DNA from: Pseudomonadota bacterium | GTDB lineage: Bacteria > Pseudomonadota > Gammaproteobacteria > Burkholderiales > Burkholderiaceae_C | DNA: 46,716 nt | Direction of reading: 5' to 3' | Assembly: GCA_018241895.1 (NCBI GenBank) | Contig: JAFECX010000072.1 | Span: forward strand, 1-46,716 | Translations under genes and position numbers: made by a program | The notes under the pieces: generated by a model | What the model was told of the DNA's origin: nothing | The model's input: only the letters and a program-made list of their open reading frames with translations | Database searches by the model: none | Part shown: positions 1 through 7,307 of the stretch, in pieces | How the letters are laid out: the number at the start of each line of letters is the position of its first letter | Numbering within the stretch: position 1 is the first letter of the stretch

Positions 1-52
1 CCGCCCGGGCCGCCGCACCCGCGGCGGCGCCCGCCAAGCACCGCGGGGCGCA

Positions 53-1348
53 TTGAGCGCGGCCGCATCGAGCCCACCCCCCGACGCCATTCGATCCGAC
101 GAGACCCTCATGCCCATCGCCGCCGATCCCGAGCATCTTCCCGGCCGCGGCGACGGCCACGCGGGCCGCGCCGACGCACCCGCGGGCGCTGCCCACCGGC
201 ATGACGGCGATGGACAGGCGTGCGGCACCGACGCGCCTGCGCACGATGGTCAGGCCCATGCCCACGAGAGCGATGCCCACGCCCACGACGGCGGCGCGCA
301 CGCCCACGACGGCGGTGCCTGTGCGCACGACGGCCTTGCCCACGCCAGCGACGACGATGCCCGTGCCCACGACGGCCATGCCGGCGATCACGGCCACGCA
401 GAGCACGACCACGCCGCCCACGGCCACGGCCGCGGCCACAGCCACGGCGCGCATGACGCGCACGACGGCCACAGCCACGCCCAGGTGGTGACGCAGGACA
501 ACGAGCGGCGCATCCGCTGGGTCTTCGTCATCACCGTCGGCTACGCCGTCGTGCAGGCCGTCGGCGGCTGGATGTCGGGCTCGCTCGCACTGATCGCCGA
601 CTCGGGCCACATGGTCTCGGACGCCGCCGCGCTGCTGCTGGCGCTCGTCGCCTACCGCATCGCGCGCCGCGCGGCCGACGCCACGCGCACCTACGGCTTT
701 CATCGCGTGCGCGTGCTGGCCACGCTGGCCAACGGCGCCGCGCTGCTGCTGCTGGTGGTCTGGATCGTCTGGGAGGCGGTCGGGCGCATCGCGCAGCCGG
801 CCGAAGTGCTGGCCGGGCCGATGCTGGTCGTGGCGACGATCGGCCTCGTCGTGAACCTGGCCGGCGCCTGGGTGCTGTGGTCGGGCAACCGCGGCGACGG
901 CAACCTGCGCGGCGCGCTGCTGCACGTCATCGGCGACCTGCTCGGCTCCGTCGGCGCCATCGCGGCGGCCATCGGCATCATGCTCACCGGCTGGACCATC
1001 CTCGACCCCATCCTGTCGGTGCTGGTGGCGGTGTTGGTGGTGCGCTCGGCCTGGCGCCTCGTGGTCTACTCGATCCAGGTGCTGCTGCAGGCGGTGCCGC
1101 AGGGCGTCGATGTCGTGGCCGCCGAGCGCGGCCTGGCCGCGCTGCCGCAGATCGCCGAAGCCGGCCACCTGCACGCCTGGACGCTGAGCGACGACAGCGC
1201 CATCGCCACCGTGCACGTCAGCCCGGCTGCAGGCGTCGACCCGCTGACGCTGCCGCCGCTGGTGGCGGCGTGGCTCAAGCAGCGCTACGCCATCGACCAC
1301 GTGACGGTGCAGGTCGATCCGCCCGGGCAGGTGAGCGCGCACGGCTGA
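53..1348 (+). CDS. CDF-family cation efflux protein with a very His-rich N-terminus
   Basis: Cation diffusion facilitator that would export Zn(II) or a similar divalent metal from the cytoplasm by proton antiport. Residues about 47-142 are a low-complexity region built from HAHDGG-like units, followed by a transmembrane domain from about residue 153 to 345. The paired metal-site motifs are visible: SGHMVSD (His186, Asp190) in one helix and HVIGD (His291, Asp295) in another. A cytoplasmic domain of about 85 residues follows. The start is uncertain: TTG at 53 gives 431 residues, while ATG at 110 gives 412 and does not alter any domain. The His-rich arm is much longer than the short His loop usual in ZitB/CzcD relatives. 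It converges on the AAA ATPase gene and shares a hairpin with it. Family assignment is secure; the metal is inferred. Confidence 0.9.
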   Translation: MSAAASSPPPDAIRSDETLMPIAADPEHLPGRGDGHAGRADAPAGAAHRHDGDGQACGTDAPAHDGQAHAHESDAHAHDGGAHAHDGGACAHDGLAHASDDDARAHDGHAGDHGHAEHDHAAHGHGRGHSHGAHDAHDGHSHAQVVTQDNERRIRWVFVITVGYAVVQAVGGWMSGSLALIADSGHMVSDAAALLLALVAYRIARRAADATRTYGFHRVRVLATLANGAALLLLVVWIVWEAVGRIAQPAEVLAGPMLVVATIGLVVNLAGAWVLWSGNRGDGNLRGALLHVIGDLLGSVGAIAAAIGIMLTGWTILDPILSVLVAVLVVRSAWRLVVYSIQVLLQAVPQGVDVVAAERGLAALPQIAEAGHLHAWTLSDDSAIATVHVSPAAGVDPLTLPPLVAAWLKQRYAIDHVTVQVDPPGQVSAHG

Positions 1349-1372
1349 GGGCGCCGGCGCGCGCCCTCAGCC
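1343..1372. terminator. Perfect hairpin spanning both convergent stop codons
   Basis: A 12-bp perfect inverted repeat (GGCTGAGGGCGC at 1343-1354 and its complement at 1361-1372) encloses a 6-base loop. The TGA of the cation exporter (1346-1348) and the TGA of the ATPase on the other strand (1367-1369) both lie inside the stem, so the hairpin is present in both transcripts. There is no U-tract, so intrinsic termination is inferred from position and stem strength only. Confidence 0.5.
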
Positions 1373-2590
1373 GCCCTGCGCGTCGGCCACCGGCCGGCCG
1401 CTGCCGACGCCCAGACGCGCCATCAGCTCGGCCTGCACCTGTGCCGGCGCGAGCGCCTGCTCGGCATGCGCGGCCGCATAAGCGCGTGCGGCGACCTCGT
1501 CGGGGTCGAACTTGAGGTACAGGCGGCGCAGCTGGTCGGCGTCGCACAGGCCGAGCTCGATCCGCTCGTCGATGCGACCGGCGCGGATGAGCGCCGGATC
1601 GAGCTGCCCGGCATGGTTGGTGGTCATGAAGAGCACGCTGCCCTCCTGCGTGGCGACGCCGTCGAGCGCGTTCAGGAAGCCCGAGAACGACAGCCGCACC
1701 TGCGCGTGTGCGGCGTCGCGCTGGCGGAAGAAGGTGTCGACGTCCTCGATCAGCAGCAGCGAGCGCTGCGGCACGCCGGCCAGCAGGCTGTGGATCTTCT
1801 CGTCGGTGACCACCGGCGAGGCCAGACTGAGCGTGCACACGTTGAGCCGCAGCTCCGAGGCCAGCGCGGTCACGAGCGAGGTCTTGCCCGTGCCTGGCGG
1901 ACCGTACAGCAGATAGCCGCGCCGCCACGGGATGCCCAGGCCGGCGTAGCGTTCGCGCGTCGCGTAGAAGCGCTGCAGCCCCGCCAGCAGCGCCTCGGCC
2001 TGCCCCGCCTTCAGCACCACCGACGCGAGCGGCCGGCGCGAGCCCAGCCGGGCGCGCATCCAGTCGCCGCCGTGAAACGGGTTCGGGATGTAGACCGACA
2101 GCGTGTCGCTCTCGCGGCTGGCGCGCGCGTCGATCGCGTGCTGCAGGAAGCCGGCCAGCCAGTCGCCGGAGCGCCCGAAGTGCGACAGGCTGATGCGCTC
2201 GAAGACGCTCTGCGCCACCTGCAGCTCGCGGCGCATCCACAGCAGCCGCCCGTCGATCCACAGGATGTGCAGCCCCTCGCCGGGCGAGAGGTAGGCGCGC
2301 GGCGCCAGGCCACCGCGCAGGTCTTCCTCCAGGCTCTGGTACGCCGTGCCGCGGCGCACGCTGCGCGCGGTGAACTGGTTGACCTGGCGCAGCGCCGGAT
2401 GCGCATCCATGTACTCGACCAGCGCCGAGAACAGGAACTCGTCGCGCGAGTCGACGCTGAGCGTGGAGACGAAGAAGCGCTGCAGCCACGACGCGACGAG
2501 CCCGGGCACGTTGCGCAGCGAGAAGGCGACGGCGCCCGCTGCGGCCAGCAGCGCCGCCTGCACGACGGGCGAGCCCAGCAGCGCCTGCAT
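1367..2590 (-). CDS. BCS1-like membrane-anchored AAA ATPase
   Basis: AAA ATPase of 407 residues resembling mitochondrial BCS1, which handles folded Fe-S protein substrates at a membrane. An N-terminal hydrophobic segment (about residues 8-36) could anchor it. A BCS1-type middle region covers about 40-200. The ATPase core has Walker A GPPGTGKT (230-237), Walker B LLLIEDVD (278-285), a TTNH sensor (323-326) and RAGRID (336-341). The bacterial substrate is unknown. It begins 30 bp after the copper-chaperone gene and may be co-transcribed with it from the metal-responsive promoter, which would link it to copper or Fe-S damage, but that is inference. Annotation as a generic AAA ATPase would be safe. 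Confidence 0.85.
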   Translation of the reverse strand: MQALLGSPVVQAALLAAAGAVAFSLRNVPGLVASWLQRFFVSTLSVDSRDEFLFSALVEYMDAHPALRQVNQFTARSVRRGTAYQSLEEDLRGGLAPRAYLSPGEGLHILWIDGRLLWMRRELQVAQSVFERISLSHFGRSGDWLAGFLQHAIDARASRESDTLSVYIPNPFHGGDWMRARLGSRRPLASVVLKAGQAEALLAGLQRFYATRERYAGLGIPWRRGYLLYGPPGTGKTSLVTALASELRLNVCTLSLASPVVTDEKIHSLLAGVPQRSLLLIEDVDTFFRQRDAAHAQVRLSFSGFLNALDGVATQEGSVLFMTTNHAGQLDPALIRAGRIDERIELGLCDADQLRRLYLKFDPDEVAARAYAAAHAEQALAPAQVQAELMARLGVGSGRPVADAQGG

Positions 2591-2620
2591 CGTCGGCGCG
2601 CGGCGGCAGCGCGGCGCGCC

Positions 2621-2815
2621 TCAGGGCTCGCGCGGCGGGAATCCCGCTGCGCGCAGCGCGGCCGCGACCTGCTCGCGCGGCACGTGGGTCGTGACCTCCA
2701 CGCGCCGGTTCGGCGGATCGGCTTCGATCCGCGCTTCGGGGTCCAGGGTCTGGATCGCCTTCGTGACGCTGCGCGCGCAGCCGCCGCAGGTCATGTCGTC
2801 GAGATGGAACTGCAT
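2621..2815 (-). CDS. copZ: Heavy-metal-associated (HMA) domain protein, CopZ-like copper chaperone
   Basis: A 64-residue single HMA domain. The metal-binding motif is MTCGGC (residues 8-13, Cys10 and Cys13), followed by a beta-alpha-beta-beta-alpha-beta pattern ending in AALRAAGF. Proteins of this size carry Cu(I) in the cytoplasm and deliver it to a P-type ATPase or regulator. The start at 2815 is fixed by AAGGAGG (2821-2827), five bases upstream; longer upstream reading is not needed. The promoter just upstream has the layout used by MerR-family copper regulators, which supports copper rather than mercury or zinc. No copA or cueR lies in this window. CopZ is assigned by size and context, not by a tested function. 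Confidence 0.85.
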   Translation of the reverse strand: MQFHLDDMTCGGCARSVTKAIQTLDPEARIEADPPNRRVEVTTHVPREQVAAALRAAGFPPREP

Positions 2816-2844
2816 TCGAGCCTCCTTCGAGAAGTTGCGGCGCG

Positions 2845-2875
2845 ATCCTGGGGCCTGCCCACGTTGGAAGGTCAA
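2845..2875 (-). promoter_or_regulatory. CueR/MerR-type promoter with 19-bp spacer
   Basis: On the minus strand TTGACC (2875-2870) and CAGGAT (2850-2845) are separated by exactly 19 bp. The spacer holds an imperfect dyad, with ACCTTCC on one side and GGCAGGCC on the other. Overlong 19-bp spacers with a dyad starting at CCTTCC are the hallmark of promoters activated by CueR-like MerR regulators. It lies 30 bp upstream of the start codon of the HMA chaperone. Confidence 0.75.
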
Positions 2876-3024
2876 GCGGTGCGCCGCGCGCGCATCCGAA
2901 CTCCTCGGTACCGACCTCGCGGGTGCGCGCCCCGGCCAGGCGCGGAGCGCGCACATCGATCTGCCGATCATTTCACGAAGCGGGCGCGCCGCGCGCTGGT
3001 GCAGCCTCACGGCGCAGGCGACAG

Positions 3025-3044
3025 GTTGCGCAGGATTGCGCAAC
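3025..3044. promoter_or_regulatory. 8-bp perfect inverted repeat, possible operator
   Basis: GTTGCGCA and its exact complement TGCGCAAC flank a GGAT spacer. It lies in the 330-bp region between the divergent HMA and PEP-CTERM genes, 101 bp upstream of the latter. There is no T-tract, so a protein-binding site is more likely than a terminator. No regulator can be named from the sequence. Confidence 0.35.
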
Positions 3045-3145
3045 GCGCCGGCGGCCCAGGGCCTCACCCCGCAATCGGGGGCTATCGGCCGACGCAGGTG
3101 GGCGGGCAGACTCGCCGCCACTCCGACATCACTGCAGCAAAGAAC

Positions 3146-3925
3146 ATGTCTCGCCTGTCCAGAACCCTCACCGCGGCAACGCTTGCCGCTGCGGCCTTCG
3201 CCGCCCTCACGGCCCAGGCCGCCAGCGTGACCGTCACGTTCGACGCGAACATCTTCAACGGCACGCCCTCACCGGGCTACGACCAGGTGAAGATCAGCTT
3301 CCCCAAGGAGTCCGGCTCGGGCAGCGAGTCGCTAACCGTGAACGCGGGCCGCTTCCAGGGCACGGCCTCCCACCTCGTCGACATCGAGCCGGGGCGCTTC
3401 GTCGACAGCGTGTCCGACCTGTGGATGTACTGCTACGACCTGTACGAGACGATCGGCAACGGCCAGGTCGTCACCTACACCGTGAACTTCGCCGGCGTGA
3501 GCGATCGCACGCTCGACTTCCTGGGTGCCGTGAACGCCGTGCGCAACGCCGGCAAGGCGACGCTCGACCCCTACGCCTGGCTGCATCCGGCCACCGCCTA
3601 CGAGGCGGCTGCGATCCAGCTCGGCATCTGGGAAAGCAAGTACGACACGGGCTGGAACATCGGTTCCGGCGCCTTCAGTGCGAGCGGGCTCGAGGCCGGC
3701 ACCGCGAGCGCGCTGGCGAGCTATTTCGCCGCGATCCCCACCGCAGCGTCGCTGGACCGCAGCTACACGATGGTGCTCGAAGCCCGCGGCGCGCAGGACA
3801 TGATCACCGGCGATCCGCCGCCGGACAACAACGTGCCCGAGCCCGGCACGCTCGCGCTCGTGCTCGGCCCGGTGGCACTGCTCGCGCTGCGGCGTCGCCG
3901 CCAGCGCGCGCACAGCGGGGCCTGA
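3146..3925 (+). CDS. PEP-CTERM sorted protein with thioester-domain-like motifs
   Basis: Predicted exported protein of 259 residues. It has a Sec signal peptide (cleavage near ALTAQA, residue 25-26), a body of about 200 residues, and a C-terminal PEP-CTERM signal: VPEPG at 230-234, a hydrophobic stretch, then RRRRQ. The signal would be recognised by an EpsH/exosortase system, linking the protein to the outer surface or exopolysaccharide. The body has a single cysteine (Cys96 in WMYCYDL) and a later AIQLGIWE (Gln158). This pair resembles the Cys and Gln of thioester domains in Gram-positive surface adhesins, an inference from motif shape only. The start follows a weak purine-rich site (AAAGAA). 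No exosortase gene lies nearby, as is usual. Confidence 0.85.
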   Translation: MSRLSRTLTAATLAAAAFAALTAQAASVTVTFDANIFNGTPSPGYDQVKISFPKESGSGSESLTVNAGRFQGTASHLVDIEPGRFVDSVSDLWMYCYDLYETIGNGQVVTYTVNFAGVSDRTLDFLGAVNAVRNAGKATLDPYAWLHPATAYEAAAIQLGIWESKYDTGWNIGSGAFSASGLEAGTASALASYFAAIPTAASLDRSYTMVLEARGAQDMITGDPPPDNNVPEPGTLALVLGPVALLALRRRRQRAHSGA

Positions 3926-3991
3926 CGCCGCGGCACCGCGGACACGCCCCCACCGCGAGGCCCCACGGGGCCGCCACCGGCCTTCCCACGG

Positions 3992-4015
3992 GGCCGCCCG
4001 CGCTTTGCGGCGGCC
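3992..4015. terminator. Candidate bidirectional terminator between convergent genes
   Basis: GGCCGC-C-CGC pairs with GCG-GCGGCC around a GCTTT loop, giving a strong GC stem with one bulged base. A second short hairpin (GGCCCC-AC-GGGGCC) precedes it at 3957-3970. It sits between the PEP-CTERM stop (3925) and the ligC stop (4063). There is no U-tract. Confidence 0.4.
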
Positions 4016-4062
4016 TCGTGTCACGTGGCCCTGTTGCGAGTGCCGCCGCCGGGCTGCGGCCC

Positions 4063-5013
4063 CTACCCCGCCAGCCGCCGCTCGAGGTCGTGCAGCACCT
4101 CGTAGCAGGGCAGCACCTGCGCCACGCTGGCGTTGGGCTCGCGCCCTTCGCGGATGGCGGCGAAGAACTCGCGGTCCTGCAGCTCGATGCCGTTCATCGA
4201 CACGTCGACGCGGCTCACGTCGATCTTCTGCTCCCTGCCGTCGAACAGGTCGTCGTAGCGCGCGACGTAGGTGCCGCTGTCGCCGATGTAGCGGAAGAAC
4301 GTGCCCAGCGGCCCGTCGTTGTTGAACGACAGGCTCAGCGTGCAGATCGCGCCGTTGGCCGCCTGCAGCTGGATGCTCATGTCCATCGCGATGCCCAGCG
4401 CCGGGTGGATGGGCCCCTGCAGCGCGTGCGCCCTGACGATCGGCGCGCCCGCCTGGTAGGCGAACAGGTCCACCGTGTGCGCCGCGTGGTGCCACAGCAG
4501 GTGGTCGGTCCAGCTGCGCGGCTGGCCGAGCGCGTTCATGTTGGTGCGACGGAAGAAGTAGGTCTGCACGTCCATCTGCTGGACGTGGAACTCGCCGGCC
4601 AGGATGCGCCGGCGCACCCACTGGTGGCTCGGGTTGAAGCGGCGCGTGTGGCCGCACATCGCCACGCGCCCCGTGCGCTGCTGCGCATCGACGACGCGGT
4701 AGGCGTCGCGCAGCGAATCGGCCAGCGGGATCTCCACCTGCACGTGCTTGCCCGCGTCCAGGCAGGCGAGGGCCTGCGCGGCATGCATCTGCGTCGGCGT
4801 GGCGAGGATGACGGCGTCGACGTCGGCGCGCGCGAGCGCTTCGGCCAGGTCGGTGCCGACGTGCCCGATGCCGTACTTGTCGGCCGTCTCCCGGGTCTTG
4901 CCGGGCTCGCGGCCGACGAGCGAGACGACCTCGACGTCGGCGATCTTCGCGATCGCGTCCAGATGCTTGGTGCCGAAGGCGCCGGCACCGGCGAGGGCCA
5001 CCCGGATGGTCAT
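4063..5013 (-). CDS. ligC: 4-carboxy-2-hydroxymuconate-6-semialdehyde dehydrogenase
   Basis: Gfo/Idh/MocA-type NAD(P)-dependent dehydrogenase of 316 residues, close to the 315 of Sphingobium LigC. It oxidises the ring-cleavage product (as its cyclic hemiacetal) to 2-pyrone-4,6-dicarboxylate in protocatechuate 4,5-cleavage. The N-terminal Rossmann motif is GAGAFG (residues 9-14), followed by the MocA-type VQVEIPLADS segment, where the usual EKP lysine region reads EIP, and the C-terminal alpha/beta domain. Its ATG overlaps the TGA of ligB by four bases (ATGA), so the two are translationally coupled. It is the last gene of the lig operon, ending next to a hairpin. The equivalent in Comamonas is pmdC. 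Confidence 0.93.
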   Translation of the reverse strand: MTIRVALAGAGAFGTKHLDAIAKIADVEVVSLVGREPGKTRETADKYGIGHVGTDLAEALARADVDAVILATPTQMHAAQALACLDAGKHVQVEIPLADSLRDAYRVVDAQQRTGRVAMCGHTRRFNPSHQWVRRRILAGEFHVQQMDVQTYFFRRTNMNALGQPRSWTDHLLWHHAAHTVDLFAYQAGAPIVRAHALQGPIHPALGIAMDMSIQLQAANGAICTLSLSFNNDGPLGTFFRYIGDSGTYVARYDDLFDGREQKIDVSRVDVSMNGIELQDREFFAAIREGREPNASVAQVLPCYEVLHDLERRLAG

Positions 5014-5930
5014 GCCTGCTCTCCCGCGGCGGTGTTGGAGGATCCGACGTCGACCGACCTGGTGGCTGGGTCTTCGAGGATCAGGTGGCCGACCGCGGTG
5101 TTGCTGGCCGGCACGTGATAGAAGCGATGCACCACGCGCGGCGGCGGGCCGCCCGCGCCGTCGGCCATCGCGCCGCGCGCGATCAGCCACATCACGAGCT
5201 CGATGCCCTCGCTGCCGGCCTCGCGCACGTACTCGACGTGCGGCATCTGGGCGAGGCTGGCCGGCTCGGCGACGAGGCGGTCGAGGAAGCGCTGGTCCCA
5301 CGCGGCGTTGATGAGCCCGGCGCGCGGCCCCTGCAGCTGGTGGCTCATGCCGCCGGTGCCCCAGATCTGCACGTCGAGCGGGCCGTCCCAGCGCTCGACC
5401 GCACGGCGGATCGCCTGCCCGAGCGCATAGCAGCGCCGGCCGCTGGGCACCGGGTACTGCACGACGTTGACCGCGAACGGGATGACGGCGAACGGCCAGG
5501 CGTCGCGCGCGGGATCGAGCTTGCCGCACATGAGGTTGAGCGGCACCGTCAGGCCGTGGTCGACGTCCATGCGGTTGGCGATCGCGAGGTCGAAGTCGTC
5601 CTGGATCACGCTTTGCGCGATGTGGGCGGCGAGCTCGGGGTGGCCCTGGACGGCGGGCACCGGGCGCGCGCCCCAGCCCTCGTCGGCAATCGCGAAGCCG
5701 GCCGCGGTGCCGATGGCGAAGGTGGGGATCAGCTCGAGGCTGAAGGCGTTGGCGTGGTCGTTGTAGACGAGGAAGACGACGTCGGGACGGTGCGCCTTCA
5801 TCCAGCGGCGCGAGAACTCGTAGCCGGCGAACACCTTCTGCCAGTACGGCTCGTGGTCCTTGCCGAGGTCCATCGCCGCGCCGATCGCGGGCACGTGGCT
5901 GGTGTAGACGCTGGCGCTGATGCGGGCCAT
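5010..5930 (-). CDS. ligB: Protocatechuate 4,5-dioxygenase, catalytic beta subunit
   Basis: Class III extradiol dioxygenase large subunit of 306 residues. With LigA it opens the ring of protocatechuate between C4 and C5 using Fe(II). Residues match those of the Sphingobium enzyme: His12 in YTSHVPAIG, His59 in YNDHANAF, a glutamate in GSEGIEL (241-244), and the proposed base His197 in GGMSHQLQG. The start lies one base after the ligA stop with GGAGG immediately upstream. The C-terminus is slightly extended by a Ser/Thr/Ala tail. Equivalent to pmdB. Confidence 0.95.
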   Translation of the reverse strand: MARISASVYTSHVPAIGAAMDLGKDHEPYWQKVFAGYEFSRRWMKAHRPDVVFLVYNDHANAFSLELIPTFAIGTAAGFAIADEGWGARPVPAVQGHPELAAHIAQSVIQDDFDLAIANRMDVDHGLTVPLNLMCGKLDPARDAWPFAVIPFAVNVVQYPVPSGRRCYALGQAIRRAVERWDGPLDVQIWGTGGMSHQLQGPRAGLINAAWDQRFLDRLVAEPASLAQMPHVEYVREAGSEGIELVMWLIARGAMADGAGGPPPRVVHRFYHVPASNTAVGHLILEDPATRSVDVGSSNTAAGEQA

Positions 5931-5931
5931 G

Positions 5932-6390
5932 TCAGCCTCCGCTCGGCGTGCCGTGCGCCGCGCGCGCGGCCGCGCCCTGCGGCTGGCGCTGCGGCTGCGC
6001 GTCGCCGTCCTCGCCCAGGCGGCGGTTGCCTTCGATCGAGCGGCCGCCGGCGACCATCATGTCGCGGTACTCGGCCTCGGTCATGCCGGTCATGCTGCCG
6101 GCCATCTGCTGGAAGCTCAGGCCGTCGGTGGCGCCGATCTTGGCCAGGAAGTAGACGTTGCCGCCGAGCGCGATGCAGCGGTTGAGGTCGCGCGCGAGCA
6201 CGGCGAGCTTTTGCTCCTCGCTCATCGGCCATTCGTCGAGATAGGCGCGCTCGTCGGCCTTGAAGCGCTCGCGGTTGGCGGCCTTCATCAGGCTCATGCA
6301 GAACTGGTTGAGCGCGTAGCCCTTGCGCCCCTGCTCGGCGTCGAAGATCGTCGTGCCGGGGATGTCCTTGTAGGGTTTGTCCAGAGCCAT
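5932..6390 (-). CDS. ligA: Protocatechuate 4,5-dioxygenase, alpha subunit
   Basis: Small subunit of the 4,5-dioxygenase, 152 residues. The first about 125 residues carry the LigA fold (IPGTTIFD near the start, then FCMSLMK and a GGNVYFLAKIGA segment). It covers the active site and helps bind the carboxylate of the substrate. The last 25 residues are rich in Gln, Ala and Gly and look like a dispensable tail. It starts two bases after the ligI start-side neighbour is finished (ligI stop is downstream at 6393 on this strand's upstream side) and is read together with ligB. Equivalent to pmdA. Confidence 0.93.
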   Translation of the reverse strand: MALDKPYKDIPGTTIFDAEQGRKGYALNQFCMSLMKAANRERFKADERAYLDEWPMSEEQKLAVLARDLNRCIALGGNVYFLAKIGATDGLSFQQMAGSMTGMTEAEYRDMMVAGGRSIEGNRRLGEDGDAQPQRQPQGAAARAAHGTPSGG

Positions 6391-6392
6391 CG

Positions 6393-7307
6393 TCAGACCT
6401 CCTCGGGCCAGTAAAGGCGCATCGGGTTGTCGACCAGCAGCTTCTTCTGCAGCGCGGCCGTCGGCGCGATGTGCGCGATGAAGTCCACCAGCAGCCCGTC
6501 GTCGGGCATGTGGTTCTTCAGATTCGGATGCGGCCAGTCGGTGCCCCACAGCACGCGCTCGGGGAACTCCTCGACGACGCGGCGCGCGAACGGCACGACG
6601 TCGCGGTACGGCGCCTGCTCGCCGTCCAGCGCGGGGGGCCCGCTCGCCGACAGCCGCTCGGGGCAGCTCACCTTGCTCCACACGTTGGCGTGCTCGCGCA
6701 TGAACTTCAGGAACAGCGCGAACTCGGGCCCGTCGAGCGGCTTGCTCACGTCGGGCCGTCCCATGTGGTCGACCACCACCGTGGTCGGCAGGGCGCCGAA
6801 GAAATCCCACAGCTCGGGCAGGTCCTGCGCCTCGAAGTAGACGACGACGTGCCAGCCGAGGCCGGCGACGCGGCCGGCGATCTCCATCAGCTCGTCGCGC
6901 GGCGTGAAGTCGACCAGGCGCTTGACGAAGTTGAAGCGCACGCCGCGCACGCCGGCCGCGTGCAGCGCCCCGAGCTCGGCGTCGCTCACGCTGCGGCGCA
7001 CCGTGGCCACGCCGCGCGCGCGCCCGCCGCTGCTCGTGCAGGCATCCACCATGGCGCGGTTGTCGGCGCCGTGGCAGGTCGCCTGCACGACGACGTTGCG
7101 CGCGAAGCCGAGGTGCTCGCGCAGCGCGTACAGCTGCTGCTTCGATGCATCGCAGGGCGTGTACTTGCGCTCGGGCGCGAACGGGAACTCGGCGCCGGGG
7201 CCGAAGACGTGGCAGTGCGCATCGACGCTGCCCGGCGGCAGCCGCAGGCGCGGCTTGCTGGGGTGCGCGCACCAGTCGAGCCAGCCGGGGGTCTTGACGA
7301 AGTCCAT
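6393..7307 (-). CDS. ligI: 2-pyrone-4,6-dicarboxylate hydrolase
   Basis: Amidohydrolase-superfamily lactonase of 304 residues that opens 2-pyrone-4,6-dicarboxylate to 4-oxalomesaconate. DAHCHVFGP supplies His31 and His33, the same positions as in Sphingobium LigI; VVVDHMGRPD gives His181 and WGTDWPHPN gives Asp257, the conserved catalytic aspartate. Its ATG overlaps the TGA of the upstream oxidoreductase by one base (TGATG). Two bases separate its stop from ligA. Equivalent to pmdD. Confidence 0.94.
   Translation of the reverse strand: MDFVKTPGWLDWCAHPSKPRLRLPPGSVDAHCHVFGPGAEFPFAPERKYTPCDASKQQLYALREHLGFARNVVVQATCHGADNRAMVDACTSSGGRARGVATVRRSVSDAELGALHAAGVRGVRFNFVKRLVDFTPRDELMEIAGRVAGLGWHVVVYFEAQDLPELWDFFGALPTTVVVDHMGRPDVSKPLDGPEFALFLKFMREHANVWSKVSCPERLSASGPPALDGEQAPYRDVVPFARRVVEEFPERVLWGTDWPHPNLKNHMPDDGLLVDFIAHIAPTAALQKKLLVDNPMRLYWPEEV

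Noticed and set aside
1..56. Possible tail of an upstream gene ending in TGA at 54-56 that overlaps the TTG start of the cation exporter
   Set aside because: Only 17 Ala/Pro-rich codons are visible and GC-rich DNA is often open by chance. It cannot be tested without the sequence to the left.
3018..3029. Sigma-54 promoter for the first PEP-CTERM gene (AGGCGACAGGTTGC region)
   Set aside because: The GG-to-GC spacing is one base short and most consensus positions fail.
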